64,000 nucleotides of DNA from NCBI GenBank assembly GCA_013350335.1, contig CM023533.1:33846170-33910169 (forward strand). The letters run 5' to 3'. This document shows positions 35,933 through 48,839 of the stretch, piece after piece. Within the stretch, counting starts at the first letter, position 1. The number at the start of each line of letters is the position of its first letter. The translations under genes were made by a program, and so were the position numbers. The notes under the pieces were generated by a model. That model did not search any database. It saw nothing but the letters and a program-made list of their open reading frames with translations, and had not been told where the DNA came from. Source of the stretch: Chimonanthus salicifolius. Taxonomy: Eukaryota; Streptophyta; Magnoliopsida; Laurales; Calycanthaceae.

Positions 35933-37929
35933 AATTCAAATACCCTTTTTATAAAAAATAATAAAAGAAAAGAATTATAATCATTCACTTATCATAAAAT
36001 AATAAAATATATTTCATGACAATTAATAAAATAAAATAAAGGCATGATCCTAAAAACAATGGGGGATGACCATTTAAGCATAAAAAAATCCCATTAGTAT
36101 TTAGGAGAACCTCAAAAAATCAATGAAATATAATTTAAAAGAAAATAAAAATAAGTAGTGTTACTTGTTCCAAGATAAGAATTGATGGATAAGTAAACAT
36201 TATTTTTAAAAAAAACATATTTTATTATTTTTGTTTAGAAGAGTAATCTTGTCATTTTAAACATTTTATATGAATTTAAACTTTTAGTCAAGGTGATTTT
36301 TTTTTTAAATTATTCATATATTAATAGAAAAAGAAGTACCGCATATAAAAAAGAACACAAACCAAAATGAAAATAGAAAGAGATCGAAAACCCAAAACAT
36401 CCACGAAATAGCTCTAAACCGATACAACAATAAGAATGGAACTTATGCAAGGTCAACGCATTCCCTTCAAACTGTAAGATGTCGATTATAGAGGTATTAT
36501 TGAATTCTTGAATAAAAGTAGCCCCTGAGGCACATATAGCAGGAACACAGAGTGGTTCTCAAGGATTTTTGAGATCTTTGTATTTTCATGTAATGACTTG
36601 GATTTTTTAGATTTATTTTAAATAATTTAAATATTAATTAAAAATAAGATGAAGTGAGATTAATTAAACTCGAGGTTTAGATCCCCGAATTCCTTGATCT
36701 AAGACGTTTTAAGGTTTTCAAATAACTCAAAATAATTAAGAATAAAATAAGAGTTAAACAAAAGAATCATCTCTCAACTCAGCTACGATTTTCCCACTCG
36801 GACCTCGCTCACTCGACTCGGCCCTGCCTCACTTTATTTAATCAAGCCGAAATTAATTAAAAAATTATGAGTGTAATCAATAATGAGAATAAAATAAAAT
36901 TATGAAAGTAAATAAATGAGAAATGAACTTAAAAGATGATAAAGATAGAATAATTGCAAATGAGAACGAGGTTTAAAAATATTAAATAGGTAGAATAAAA
37001 TAAAATGGAATTGGAACTAAAATCCGAGCCCGACTCTCGTAACCCGAACCACTCTTGGGTCTCTCACTTCCTAAAACCGTTCTCTCAACCCGAAATGTTA
37101 GTGGCTTTTTTAATTAACTAATTAGATAAAACATTTAATCCTATAAACCATAATCAAGCCGGGTTTGAATTTTATTAGACCTTAGTTTGGCCCCCGAAGT
37201 TTAAAATAAATAATAGGAACTTATTTAATCAGGTTGACCCATGAATCGCAATTTTTAAGTTAGACAATTAAATTAACATGTTAAGATAACCTCAAATAAA
37301 TGAATGAAATAATAATAATAACAATTTGCATGTAAGATAATGAGCCAATCACGTATCTTTAAGATAGTCATAAGTGTCCAATGCTACGCTGAAAATAATG
37401 AACATATTAGTTCTCATAAGTTTAACAAATTAGTTATATAAAGAAGAGATTATTGGGTCAACCTCCTATTTTAGGAAATAAGTTTAACATATTGATTGTC
37501 CTAAAACCAAAATTTTTTTTAAAAAAAAATATTTGACTTTTTACTCTTTTATCATGGGTTAATTTTTTTCTTTATTTTTTGAGTGTCAAACTGTCAATTA
37601 GAGATTATCAATCAAAAAGTTTGAAATTTCGGACACTTTGGACTACATTATAGGACTTCAACTTGGGCCAGGTTCAATCCACATAGCCTGGCCTGACCTA
37701 GAAAAAGTTCAACCCAGGTCAACATGGTCATGTCCTCAGTTCAATTCAAACTCAAAAATAGGGCCCATGTTAAGCCCTTAATTTTCTTTTGGAGGGTCGA
37801 AGAAATATGTTAATTAATAAACAAATTCTGCGGTTCCACCAATCACCATTTAACACATAAACAAGGCAAAAATAAATTGATCATGACAGGCTTTTATGCT
37901 AGTGCTCAAGCCCTACCGGTGACAATTTA

Positions 37930-38790
37930 TCGCTCGTACAACTATATAGGTTGGTCGATATGGGTGAAAAAGCAGTCAATTCATATCAGTCGACACAGTG
38001 TTTTTGTTTTTAAATTGGTGTCGGCCGATTTTTGAGTTACTTTCACCCATAATTTTGAATTTAAAAAGGTCTAAAAGAAAGTTATTCAATTTTTGAGTTA
38101 TTTGAGTTATTTTTATGAATTTTGACTTCTTTTGTTATCCTCATTTTTTTTTTTTTTGAGTTTCAGCTCTAATCTAGTTTCAAATTTTGAGTTTTTTGTG
38201 AAAATAATTTAATGAAACAATATTTAATGCTTATAGAATTCCATGAAGATTTGTTAATGTCATTTACATAGTTTGTAGGGTCTCTGTGTCATGTTCTAAG
38301 ATTTTATTGAAAATTTGATAAAAGTTGGATTTTCAGATATAAAAGTTGAATTTTCAGATAAAAGTTGAGTAAGATGATATATAAATATTTCTAAAATTAA
38401 ATGAAAAGTCCTTATGTGATTCATATAGTTTATAAGGCTTCTATGTATTTTCTTTAATATTCTGACATTTTTATGAAACTTGAAAATTTTACAATAATTT
38501 TTTTGTTAATTGTAATAGAAGATACATGTCATCCGGGAATACTTGAGAACATGAAGCTTACATTAAAAATTTTAGACATTTTCCAAAGTTTTAAGACGTA
38601 TCGAAATTTCAGCTTTTGAAGGTGTTAAACTCAATAACAATTACAATTATTTTAAAAAAAAATGCTCACCCTAGATTTTTCATTTTTCCTATTTTTCTAT
38701 TTTTTTCAAAATAAAAAGAGAGGCGCGTATCCGGATATTATGATATCGGTAATACGTACGGGCTCGCCCGTTTTTTAAGACCTGCTGTCA
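37930..38790 (+). repeat. ATCGGCC-family repeat, left arm of an inverted pair
   Basis: Inverted relative of 39185-39690. For example, GAAAATAATTTAATGAAACA, then AATGCTTATAGAATTC and TTAATGTCATTTACATAGTT, recur in reverse complement, in matching order, at 39370-39490. It ends in GGATATTATGATATCGG near 38750. Confidence 0.75.
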
Positions 38791-39184
38791 TCAATTGGTT
38801 TTAGCTCATGTACCCTCCCTCTAAGCTCAAAAGTCAAAACGATTCGTCTATTGACTCCATTTTCCATGAAGTCATTTTATATTTCAATTTCTATTAACAA
38901 TACTTTCCATCTTATTTTAAATTTTCTCAATTTCTTATAGAAATTTGGGTTAGATCAAGTCCAATAAATAATAAAAAAATTGACTTACATCAAGTCAAAT
39001 AAACAACAAAAAATTCATTACCTACAACCAATCTAACTTAAAGTGGAGTCAACCTAACCTATTGTCACTCGTTCGGAGCTCCGGGGATTTAAATTATCAA
39101 TTAGATCACTCGTGGGAGTTTTACACTGAGTATCCAGAGATTTCTCACTCATAAATTTAAAAAAAAAAGTAATAATTATCAATT

Positions 39185-39690
39185 GGATCATGTATCGGCA
39201 TTACTAGACCGATACACTTTCTCTCTCTTTTTTTTATTAGAAAAATAAATAAAAATAGGAAAACATTGAAAATTTAGGATGAGCATATTTTTAAAAGTAA
39301 TGGCCATTTTTATGGAGTTTTACGTTCTGAAATTTTGAAAAAATGATCTAAAACTTTGGAAAATGTTTATAAATTTTGTAAATGAAGAAACACCTTACAA
39401 ACTATGTAAATGACATTAACACATCTCCATTGAATTCAATAAGCATTGGATATTATTTAATCAAATTATTTTCACAAGAAACTCAAAATTTGAGATTATG
39501 TTAGAGTCCAAATTTGAAAAAAAATAATGAAAATAATTCAAAATGGTTAAAAATGATGAAAATAACTCAGAATAAACCTAAAATTCAATAACTTGCTTGT
39601 GTACTTTCTTAAATTAAAAAATATTGGTTAAAATAACAAAAAATAGGTTGAGACCAATTCAGTGCTTCGTATTGGACTGATTTAATACAT
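39185..39690 (-). repeat. ATCGGCC-family repeat, right arm of an inverted pair
   Basis: Reverse-complement copy of part of 37930-38790 with the spacer at about 38800-39180. Its outer words (ATGTATCGGCATTACTAGAC, CGATACA) belong to the same family. Confidence 0.75.
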
Positions 39691-39784
39691 ACTTAATTCT
39701 CTGCACGGCTCATTAAAAAGCTAAAAGATTAAGTTCAAATATAATTGTTTACCATTGTTGTTCAAGGACTTTAATTAAGGCTGG

Positions 39785-40200
39785 GAGCAGGGGTATAAAA
39801 TTCATCCAAACCGATATATCCATTGATAAATTTCTCTCTTCTTTTGGTGTTTTTTTTAAAAAAATATCAGTATTTTATATATTTTATTTTTTTATTAAAA
39901 TAAATAAATAATCCAAAAGGAAGCTGATTTTTAAAGAAAAAAATTGAAAACGTAAATATTGGCCAATATCTCGACTGATATGGACCGATATCGGCCCGGG
40001 CCCATCACTGAATTGATTTTTTTTTTTAAAAAAAAAAAATAATAGCCGATATTAATAATATCGGCTAATATATATCGCCAATATATTAACCATATCGACT
40101 GTTATTATTCATGTACAATCGATACATATCGTATCAGCTGATATTATTCCTTTACGGTCAATACATATCCTATCGGCCTAGATATCTTTTGCCTAGCTAG
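39785..40200. repeat. ATCGGCC-family repeat
   Basis: Dense GCCGATAT/ATATCGGC words, for example GGACCGATATCGGCCCGGG and GCCGATATTAATAATATCGG, the latter a perfect 20-base palindrome. Confidence 0.7.
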
Positions 40201-41689
40201 AGTATCTGGCCCATGTCAAGTTTTCAATGGTTGCAACTACTTTTAACAGGCTTTTAATTATTCAATAACTATTAATTTTTTATGTAGTAGAGCTTTGATA
40301 AAGAGCTAGTCCATGATTCAAATCCAAGGACATGTCACTTGTTCCTAAACCAAGTTGGAGAAAATGATATTTATTGTACCTTAGGAATGGTTTTTCCCTT
40401 TAATGCATTTTAAAAAAGGGTAGTGATTTCATAGGAGAAAATGGTGAATATTGACACAGGAAAAGCCTTATTTGTAATATATTTGATGAAAAGTTAGGTA
40501 AGAGGACATTAAAAATGTTTTATAAAGGTAAAGTCATGTGATTGACATGGATAATTAAGATTTTTAAGCTTCTAGAGAATCATTTAAGATTAAATTAATA
40601 GAAAGGTTGATAACATACATTCTAATTAGTGAATTATTTAATAATATCTTAATCAATCATAGCGTTCTACTTTAGTGAATTAGTTAATAATATCGTAATC
40701 AAACATTTAACATCATCGTACTTAGAGAATTAACTAATAATATCTTAATCAAACAGTCTCTCTTTTCCATTAAGATGTTAATCCATACTCCAATGCGCAG
40801 CTCATTGTTTTCTTAATATTTTAATAATAGTAGATCCATAGATTAGTGTGACCTATCAATAATAGATTGCCATGGATCAAGTTAAAAATATATATCGTGG
40901 AATGACGATAATACAATTTCTCTTTGCACAATAAACTAAACTCATACCCTTATTTTTTCATGTAAACTAAAATAATAATAATAATTATAATAATGTTTTA
41001 CTCAATTTATGAGCAAAATAAATACCAAATTTGATAGAATATTCTCTTTTCTATAGATGCTAATATGGAACTATCGCACGTACCATTTTCATATAAATTT
41101 AAAATTATAAAAAAATCATCACAATTGAATCAATCGCATTATCATGACTCAATTATGTCATAATTTTTGTATTTCTATTATGTTAATCAGCTTACTTTAC
41201 ATTTTAATTTGTACAATTCTAATTATTGAAAATTTAATTCAATTATTTAATTAAAATGACTTTTAAACCATTCTCATATTTACAATTCCACCTTTTAATT
41301 AATTTATTTAGAAAAACTATGCCTCCAATATTGGATCATAATTCCCGGAAGAAAATAAGAGCCCAACTTTTTGGATCATTCGGAAGTGGCTAAATTATTT
41401 TGTAGGCCACCAATCCATCAATCACTGTTTCGATATCTTAGCCATTATTTTATCTAGTCATGATCCAGCAATACAATGAAAAGATGGCCCACCAAGGAGT
41501 CAAAAAGTCAAAAATAAAAAAATAAAAAATGACAAACATGTGGCTGTGGTTTTAAGTCCTAAAGGCTAACACAGCCAGACACTCCGATTCCAATCCAATC
41601 AGCCTCCATCGTGTCACCATTTGAGGCCCCATATTTTGCCTTTCCTCACAGCCAACCAAATCAGAAAAATAGATAGAGCAGTCTATTAT

Positions 41690-41906
41690 TTTTATAAATA
41701 TCATTCTTGAGATATTAATGATAATGGGCAATATCGAAATATTTTTAAATTTCAGAGTTTTATCAAGAAATTAACAGAAAATTCTTATGGAAAAATTATT
41801 AATAAAATATTTTTTTAATGAGAAATTTACCAGTAATTTATCAAAAATTTAACGAGATCTTATCATGTTTTTAATATGATGTTATAAGAAAATTACCGTG
41901 CCGCTA
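41690..41906 (+). repeat. Dispersed repeat, GATATTAAT/GGGAAATTAA family, copy 2
   Basis: TATCATTCTTGAGATATTAA, GCAATATCGAAATATTTTTA and AGAAATTTACCAGTAATTTA follow the same order as in 13760-14075. Confidence 0.65.
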
Positions 41907-41967
41907 AATATGCGTCCAGAAAATCTAACGCACAAATATTATGAAAGTTAAAATTTTTTTTTTTTAA

Positions 41968-42113
41968 TTTATATGTTAAAAACAGTAGGAAAGCATAAAA
42001 TCTCCACATGTGATATCCACTGCTTTTAAGATACATTAAATGAAGCCATAGGGGTTCTATGGTACCTCTTACTTTATAAATCAGAATATTACTAATTGAA
42101 CTATAGTCACGTG
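41968..42113 (-). mobile_element. tRNA-derived SINE-like element (group A)
   Basis: On the minus strand, CGTGACTATAGTTCAATTAG (box-A-like), CCATAGAACCCCTATGG in the box B area, then AGCAGTGGATATCACATGTG, matching group A. The CACGTG at 42108-42113 sits at its 5' end. Confidence 0.5.
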
Positions 42114-42627
42114 AACAACTTTTTTTGTTTGTTACTCTCTTATTTCCAAAGACCTCTAGCAAATAAAAAAAGCTTTTCTCTCTTTCCTTTTTTAATAGAT
42201 ATTTTTTCATGTGAAATGTGCCGAAGAAGGCAAAACTGCAGAAAATTAGATAAGAAGATTTTTTCTAAAATTCTTTTATATAATTATATGGAATAGTAAG
42301 AAATATATAGAATTATAGATAGGCTGTGCATGTAATTTTATGTTTGTCAAAAGCTTTCATATAATAAAACGAGTCATATAAAATCAATAACTTAAAACAT
42401 TATAACTTTTAAAAATAATCAAATTAAATTATAATTTTATATATATCTTACTCATATTATTCGCTGTATATTTCACCCCATTAGATAACCTTCTAATCAT
42501 ATTTTAGATTTTAGAAGTATTCTCCTTTTCAGGAAACCGATCGAATCCCGTCTCTTCTTTACCCACTTTTCTTCTTAAATGTAAACTAAAAACTAGAGCT
42601 TATAGAAGAAGCCGAAGCCCATTTCTC

Positions 42628-42648
42628 ATCTCTCTCTCTCTCTCTCTC
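42628..42648. repeat. (TC)n run in the probable 5' leader of the F-box gene
   Basis: About ten CT dinucleotides some 565 bp upstream of the F-box ATG. CT runs are common in plant 5' leaders, and the stretch to 43212 has no long reading frame, consistent with an untranslated leader that may hold an intron. Confidence 0.7.
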
Positions 42649-43212
42649 GCGATCTGCAGACATCCATTCCATCCTCAAGCAATTCACTTGTAAGGAATCA
42701 AAACCCATTTCTCTTTCTTCTTCTTCTTTTTTTCCTTCTGTCGAATAAAACCAGAAGAATTAGGAAATAGTAGAAAAAAAATCGTATATCATTTCTCACC
42801 TTCCCATGTCATCACTTAGAACTTCCAACGAATTTAGATAAAGAAATCAAAAGTTGGAAATTTATATCGTTTTGCTCGGTTGCCGTCCCGTCTGAATTCT
42901 GACCCACAAACCACCACAAGTGCAGAAGAAATTAAAAGAGAAACCAAGATCAAAACCAATTTCTATTGTCCCAGATCCCAAAAATTCGAGAGGATTACCC
43001 TTAACAAAAGGCAATCAAGCCGATTTCTTATTTCTCCCTTTTCACCCTCGCGAGTAGAAACCAGAAACCAGACTTGATAAGATATAGGAAAAAAAGTTCA
43101 AATATAAAATCAAAACCCATCTTTCAGCTATTTTTTCATCCCCAAGAAAACCCAGATATCAGAAATCCCTAAGAATTCTTTGAAAGCGCAATCAAAAGGC
43201 ATCTCTTTCAAA

Positions 43213-44211
43213 ATGACTGAAAGCACGTTTTCAAAGCTCTCAGAAGACATGGTTCTGAACATCTTCTTCAAGCTGGAGGACGACCCCAGGACATGGGCTT
43301 GCCTTGCCTGTGTCTGCACCCGCTTCTCCTCCCTCTTCCGCAACATCTGCTGCAAGAGCAAGTGCTCCCAGACCATCCCCTCTATTGTCTCCGATCTCCT
43401 CTCTGGCCCACATGCAACCCCTCCCGGTGGTTGGGCTGCCCTCCATAAGCTCTCTGTCTGTTGCCCGGGTCTCCTCCATGCCGGCGTCCTCTTGGAGAAT
43501 TCCGACTTTGGCCTCGAGCGCGATATTGGACCTGACCAGAATTACCTCAGAATTCAATCCCGACCACCGCCCACAATCCCACCATCTGGGCCTGAACCTG
43601 CTGTGGTAAGCGCTCCCATCACACCCTCTTCCGATTCCTGTTGGTCTTTATTTGACGATCTTTATTTTGATACCGTCTATGACGTCTCTGAGTCTCATGC
43701 CACTGCTGCCAATGCTGGCCCTGCCGGCACTGCTGCAGTGAACGAGCTTGAGCGGGTTGTCATCAATGTCGAACAAGAATTTTCCTTGAACAAGAAGAGA
43801 AAGATCAAATGCCGGTCTGTGGAATCACATTTGGCTTCTGGGGTATGGAATTTGAGCCGTGAGCAGGGGAATAAGCTGCTGGCCAGCCGTTTCCGGGGTG
43901 ATTGCTTGTATATCTGTGATTGGCCTGGTTGCATCCACACAGAGGAGAAGCGTAGTTACATGCTCTTCCGTGGAGTTTTCAAGAATTTCAAGAGATCAAG
44001 GGTTTGGAGAACCATAAATGACACCAGTAGAAGCAAAATTGCATTGGATTGTGCATTTTGTGCTTGTAAGGAGACCTGGGACCTGCATTCTGCTTTCTGT
44101 TTGAGGCGGGTTTTTGGGTATCATGATGATGGTGAGCCAGTGGTTCGCGCTTATGTTTGTGAGAACGGGCATGTTTCTGGGGCATGGACGGATAGACCGA
44201 TGTACACTTAG
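43213..44211 (+). CDS. EID1-like F-box protein (EDL3-like)
   Basis: Single-exon gene of 332 codons. F-box proteins recruit substrates to SCF ubiquitin ligases through SKP1; the EID1-like proteins act in light and ABA signalling, EDL3 being linked to ABA responses in Arabidopsis. The F-box lies at about residues 7-46 (SKLSEDMVLNIFFKLEDD ... WACLACVCTRFSSLFR). After it comes the family segment HKLSVCCPGLLHAGVLLENS DFGLE (written in two parts), a variable acidic/Pro/Ser middle, then a conserved Cys/Trp-rich C-terminal block (CDWPGCIHTEEK, DCAFCACKETWDLHSAFCLR, YVCENGHVSGAWTDRP). The ATG at 43213 is chosen; the open frame further upstream begins only with a TTG. The nearest Arabidopsis relative, from memory, is At3g63060 (EDL3). 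The nuclear role is inferred from the family. Confidence 0.92.
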   Translation: MTESTFSKLSEDMVLNIFFKLEDDPRTWACLACVCTRFSSLFRNICCKSKCSQTIPSIVSDLLSGPHATPPGGWAALHKLSVCCPGLLHAGVLLENSDFGLERDIGPDQNYLRIQSRPPPTIPPSGPEPAVVSAPITPSSDSCWSLFDDLYFDTVYDVSESHATAANAGPAGTAAVNELERVVINVEQEFSLNKKRKIKCRSVESHLASGVWNLSREQGNKLLASRFRGDCLYICDWPGCIHTEEKRSYMLFRGVFKNFKRSRVWRTINDTSRSKIALDCAFCACKETWDLHSAFCLRRVFGYHDDGEPVVRAYVCENGHVSGAWTDRPMYT

Positions 44212-47200
44212 CTCAAGTTGCTCCACCCTGCTGGTACTTCATAGCTGTTTAATGATAGATATATTTCATTCATTAGCTATCTGTTGAACACTTGAACTGT
44301 TCTAGTGCTTCTTGTGAGGCTGTGCTGGGAATGAGTTTATTGCGTTTATCGGCTTACCTCTTTACATTGTACGTGTAAAGATTTTGGGCTGTATTGATGA
44401 CTTTATGGTGGCTTGATTTGATTGTTTAAGAAGACTTCTGCTTTTGTTTATCGTTTTGATTTAATAATATTTAGTAGCTGTTATTCTGCTTGAGCTTTGA
44501 CTTTTGAATGGTGGAATTCTATTGCCCTTGGGTGGATGCGAAATTTTTGAAGCTGGTGATCCAAATTGTTCATGTGATGACTTTTTATTGTATGAAAGAT
44601 GACCCAGAACTTGGGGATCCATTTCTTAATCTGACATTATGTTTCATCCCTATATTTCTATTTTGATAATTTCTTTGCAGGCAATTGATTGATGGTAACC
44701 TAGCCTTATCAATGTTACTTTTCATGGCCACATTACATTGATGCTTGGGATCCTGATGAATGCTCTTTCCCATGGAGCTAATAGTTACATTTAAGTTTAT
44801 GATTTTTTACGTACTGTCACTAGTTTACTGTTTGAAATGTGAACTGGGTTTTGTGTGGAGATTTGAAATAACATTGATATTGGGTGAATGTATGTGTTAT
44901 GTGCAATGTCCCACCCACACCCACCCATCCCCAATGCAAGTGTGGTATTTAGCTTCAACTTATTTGATGGTATCATGACGCAAGGAAGTTGTATGAAGAA
45001 TGACTTTGATCTGCTCACCCTTTTCATTTGTTCCTTTTTACTACATCAATTTTGATGTTAAATCACAGGTATACACTGAATTATTTGTCTCTGCTCTCTT
45101 GATTCCATGTATGCTTCTAATCTAGATTGATCCATTCAACAAGATAATGATTTTCATGACAAATTATACAATTGAGCAAAATTGTCAAAAAAAAGAAGAA
45201 GATACAATTGAGCAAAATCTGCATTGTGAAGCCTACTTCTCTGTAAGTGGAACGTTGAATCATACCTGCTTCCCTAGATTGCAATTGATTTGGATATCAT
45301 TTTGATTCAGTGGTATCAAATTATCGTCATCATCTAGTGACCGTACAAGTTATCTAATTGTGAAAAAGATCCATTACATCCAAAACAAGTATTTTTCATG
45401 CTTACCACTTTTGGATTCCATTGAAATATTTAAATTAGTGAAATATTTATTACTTGGTTACCTTAATGAAGAGACATGTTCAACATGGGCATATGTGCTC
45501 ATTCCAAATAATCTTGTAATATGGTTTTCAGATTCATATCTATATCTGATCGGTGCTAGTTTTTAAGTTGCTATTTTCAGTTTAAAGATTTGTTAGAAGC
45601 GCATTTACAGATTGTATGCATTAACTTGTGCAATGATCCTCTGAAAACTTTAGCCTGTATAACATCTCTGAAGCATCACTTTTGAAACTATTTCAGCTTA
45701 CACATGAGATATATGCAGTCTGTGCCACCCCGATAATAGACCTTGTAGATGCTTTACTGACCACAAATTAGCTTATTTGGATGGTTGATTCCACCACCTC
45801 AGGAGATTTTCCATTCAGTTTGGGCTTTAGATCATTTCTACTTCATTGCCATCAATTTCAGTGTAGGCTTTTATCTTCACTGTTCCATTGATGCCGGCTT
45901 ATTGTTTGGTTTCTTAAGCTATTGATTTTAGAACCTTCGACTTTGTTAGTCCCTGGAATTTTTTGATGATTCTGTTCAGCTTGTATTGTATCATGCATTT
46001 GTGAATTTGTTGAATTACATACTAGTAAATGTGGCCTGATGTCAGTCTTTCTCAAGAGCATTTGCCTTTATATTCTTGATTGTGTACAGTAATTTTAGCT
46101 GACATACTAATGTGATTTGAACCTACACAAGGATTCTTTTTTCTTGTTAATATTATTATTATTTTGTGGCCTCTATATAGAAACAGCTATTATGTACAAT
46201 GCCTCAAGTATAAAATGAAGCCTTCCTACTTATTACTCCTGTGTTGCTCCCTACCTCCCAAGTCCCTTATTTCTTCTCTAAAATGCAGCATGAGTGGGAA
46301 GGCAAAGAGCAGTGAACCGAGGATAGTGCTTAGGAAGAGTTGTTATTGATTTTGTAAGGTTAAGTTGTTTTTTTATTATTATTATTATTTCCTTTTTTTT
46401 TTCTCCTTTTTGTGTTTAGGCGGGGGTGGATATTTTGTGGGTTGTAGGTTTTGTTGATGAATAAAGTTTAAAATGGATTTGTTTTTTATTATAGGGATTT
46501 GGAGCAGGGCGAAGTCAATTTGTTTAGGTGGGGATTGTAGGAGAACTTGGACAAGTAGAGTTTGTACATGGGGCTTCTAGAGTTCGGCGAGGGCCTTGTG
46601 GATTTGTCTTTTTAGAAGTTGGAGAATGGAGTTAGTATGAGGTGCATTTTTTAGTTCGGTTAGGCCTAAATGGATCTTTCTTAGTGTGTATTTGAAAACT
46701 CGAAAACTCCAGAAATTGGGAATTTCGTCTCCAGAAAAATGAATTTCTCAACATTGGTGTTTGGTAGGCACTGGATTAGGGACTGGGTCTGTTTAAAAAA
46801 AAGGAGAGATTCTCAGATGCAGGTGGGGAACATAAACAAGGAGATCTCTTCTCCCTGAGTATTTGACTGAGATACCCTCTCATCTCCACAGGTGATGGCT
46901 AATCAGCTCCTCCTAATACCGAAATAAAACATTTTGTCGTGAGTTGTATCATCTTCCAACCTTTTAAGGCTCAGAATCTCCCAGTTGCTGAAAACACCAT
47001 GGAGGATTTCTTGAAAGTTCGAATCTTGGGGATATGGACAAGGGCAGTGTTGATTTGTGAGGATAACATGAAAATGTTCTCACAAAGAAAGAAACTGGTG
47101 GATGTTTGAAGTCCAAGTATCCATATACATCTCGATCCCAAGTCCATTAGGCGTCTGAGACAAGACCATTTTCGTTTAGGCATTTCTCTATCAGATAATG

Positions 47201-47600
47201 GATAGAGATCTCCTGCTGTAATATTAAAAACACATAGGGTAATGAGGATGGCTTTAGTTTGAATCATTTGTGTTTATGTATGATATAAAGTCCATGTTAT
47301 TTGGTCCATAATCTATTTAGCCTCATTGTTCTTGTGCTTTTCCGATTTCACAATATGTTAAGTGGTGGACTGGTGGCCATCTGATTTTGTCAATCCTTTT
47401 TAACCTTCAATTTGATTGTTTTATCTCGTAGGCTCCATTTTGGAGGTTTCGACTGCAAATGATTGTTTAGAGATCATAAAAGAAAAGCTTTTTCTATAGA
47501 TATCTATCTATATATATAAGCCTAGCTTGAATGAAGTTGAGAAGTTTTATCTTGAAATTCCTTGTGTGCACTTTGTGTTACTAAAGTCAAGTAAATAGCG
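44212..47600. other. 3' flank of the F-box gene and intergenic DNA
   Basis: T-rich 3' flank, with AATAAT-like words near 44462 that could serve polyadenylation. Beyond this I see only short random open frames, none with recognisable motifs. A minus-strand frame at 46971-47267 has a few protein-like words but no family match. Confidence 0.55.
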
Positions 47601-47621
47601 ACAACCAACCTTACGCAAAAG

Positions 47622-48240
47622 ATGATAACAATAAAGAAAATGCTAATCAAGGGGGTGATTCGGATTGGGATGCAGATGATTACTGGGAAAGAAACTCTTG
47701 ACTGGAAAACCAACAATTACTTCGAAGAGTACCATCTTTCGCTTGAACTCTTCAAAGACGAGAATGATCCTTATCGGTCGTCATGCTCAGATAAAAGTTG
47801 GAGAGCAGCAGGATCACCTGTAGAATCATTAAATGAAGAAAAGATTATCACTGGTCTTGCTGAGATGAAGTTCGGATGGCAATTTTTTTTTTTTTGCAGA
47901 ATTACGATTCAAAGGTGGAAATGCTCCATTCCTACAAAACAGTAGGCAAAGTCTTAGATTCCCAAACTGGTGAGATCTTTGTTTTTCTCCAAATTAAGAT
48001 GACGATGAAATCCAAAACCTTAGAACTTACTGAAGTAAGTATGGCATTCCTAGGACATGGATTCGCCCATGATTTCAAAAATGACAAGACAGGATATAAA
48101 TTTGCCGATGTAGGACAAATAGATATTATTGTCCAGCCACACTTTCACTATGAATTAACTGTTGAATGTCTAATTACCATATTAGACACAAGGCATAAAC
48201 AGTGGGAAGATATGAATTTTACGGGATCTTAAATCGTGAT
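47622..48240 (+). pseudogene. Retroelement/pararetrovirus-like coding remnant, upstream part
   Basis: Two overlapping plus-strand frames (47622-47945 and 47876-48232) are open for about 100 codons each, overlap around a 13-base T run and carry no start of their own. The second includes GYKFADVGQIDIIVQP and LDTRHKQWED; the latter loosely recalls a conserved spot in movement proteins of plant pararetroviruses. The order (this part upstream of a zinc-knuckle part) would fit a Caulimoviridae-type polyprotein, but a plain LTR retrotransposon is possible. It is broken by a frameshift at the T run and by stops after 48232. Confidence 0.3.
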
Positions 48241-48339
48241 CGACGTTTTGTCCAATCTTGATGTTACAAGTCATACCTTTCTTACATGTTTGTTTATTCA
48301 AATTTTAGGTGTAGATATGCTTCCAAACTGCGTTTATGC

Positions 48340-48545
48340 TATTGTTACGTCAAATCTCGGTATCAGCCGATATCTCGGCCGAGAAATTTCTCTTCTATTT
48401 TTTTTTTCTAAAACCAACTATATCAGCGATATATATATCGGATATCGGCCAATATTGTAAATATCGACTGATACATATTGTGTCGGCCAATATATAAAGG
48501 TTTCAAAAACCGATATATATATATTGGCTGATATTAAAATCCATG
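48340..48545. repeat. ATCGGCC-family repeat
   Basis: GTATCAGCCGATATCTCGGC, CGGATATCGGCCAATATTG and TGTCGGCCAATATA words. It interrupts the decayed coding region that surrounds it. Confidence 0.7.
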
Positions 48546-48839
48546 GTTTAGTGACCAACAAGATCCATGGAAATTTCTTAGTGATTCTCTAGTAATCTAA
48601 TAGGATCTCCAACATCAGGAATTTAAAGAAAAGTGTTGTTCTTTCATTTTCGCCCTTTCCAAAGCCCTCTGCTTCTAGACACACCACCCAATGGATTCCT
48701 AGAGTTTTACCCATTGTCCGAAATCCCCCATCACGTTTTGTTATAGACTCACCAAACATGGATTTTGCTATTGTGCGACAACCAACTAAAAATGATTGAG
48801 GTCAGGTGTGAAGGGGCCATCTAGCAATAAATTAGTGAC

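Larger units (their letters stand above)
35186..42600. other. Gene-free, AT-rich, repeat-dense intergenic region
   Basis: No gene is recognised in about 7.4 kb. It holds SINE-like elements (35781-35932, 41968-42113), ATCGGCC-family repeats including an inverted pair (37930-39690), a GATATTAAT-family copy (41690-41906), and a poorly defined stretch at about 36300-37080 that may be an old retroelement. Confidence 0.6.

Noticed and set aside
42108..42113. CACGTG G-box/ABRE upstream of the ABA-linked F-box gene
   Set aside because: It lies about 1.1 kb upstream at the end of a SINE-like element; a single palindromic hexamer at that distance is weak evidence.
43180..43212. Longer N-terminus for the F-box protein
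   Set aside because: The upstream part of the open frame starts with TTG; the first ATG is at 43213 and leads straight into the F-box.
43128..44226. Several long frames opposite or overlapping the F-box gene
   Set aside because: They are shadows of a GC-richer coding exon and have no family features.
46971..47267. 98-codon minus-strand open frame as a gene
   Set aside because: No recognisable motif, no exon partners, and it is bounded by unremarkable AT-rich DNA.
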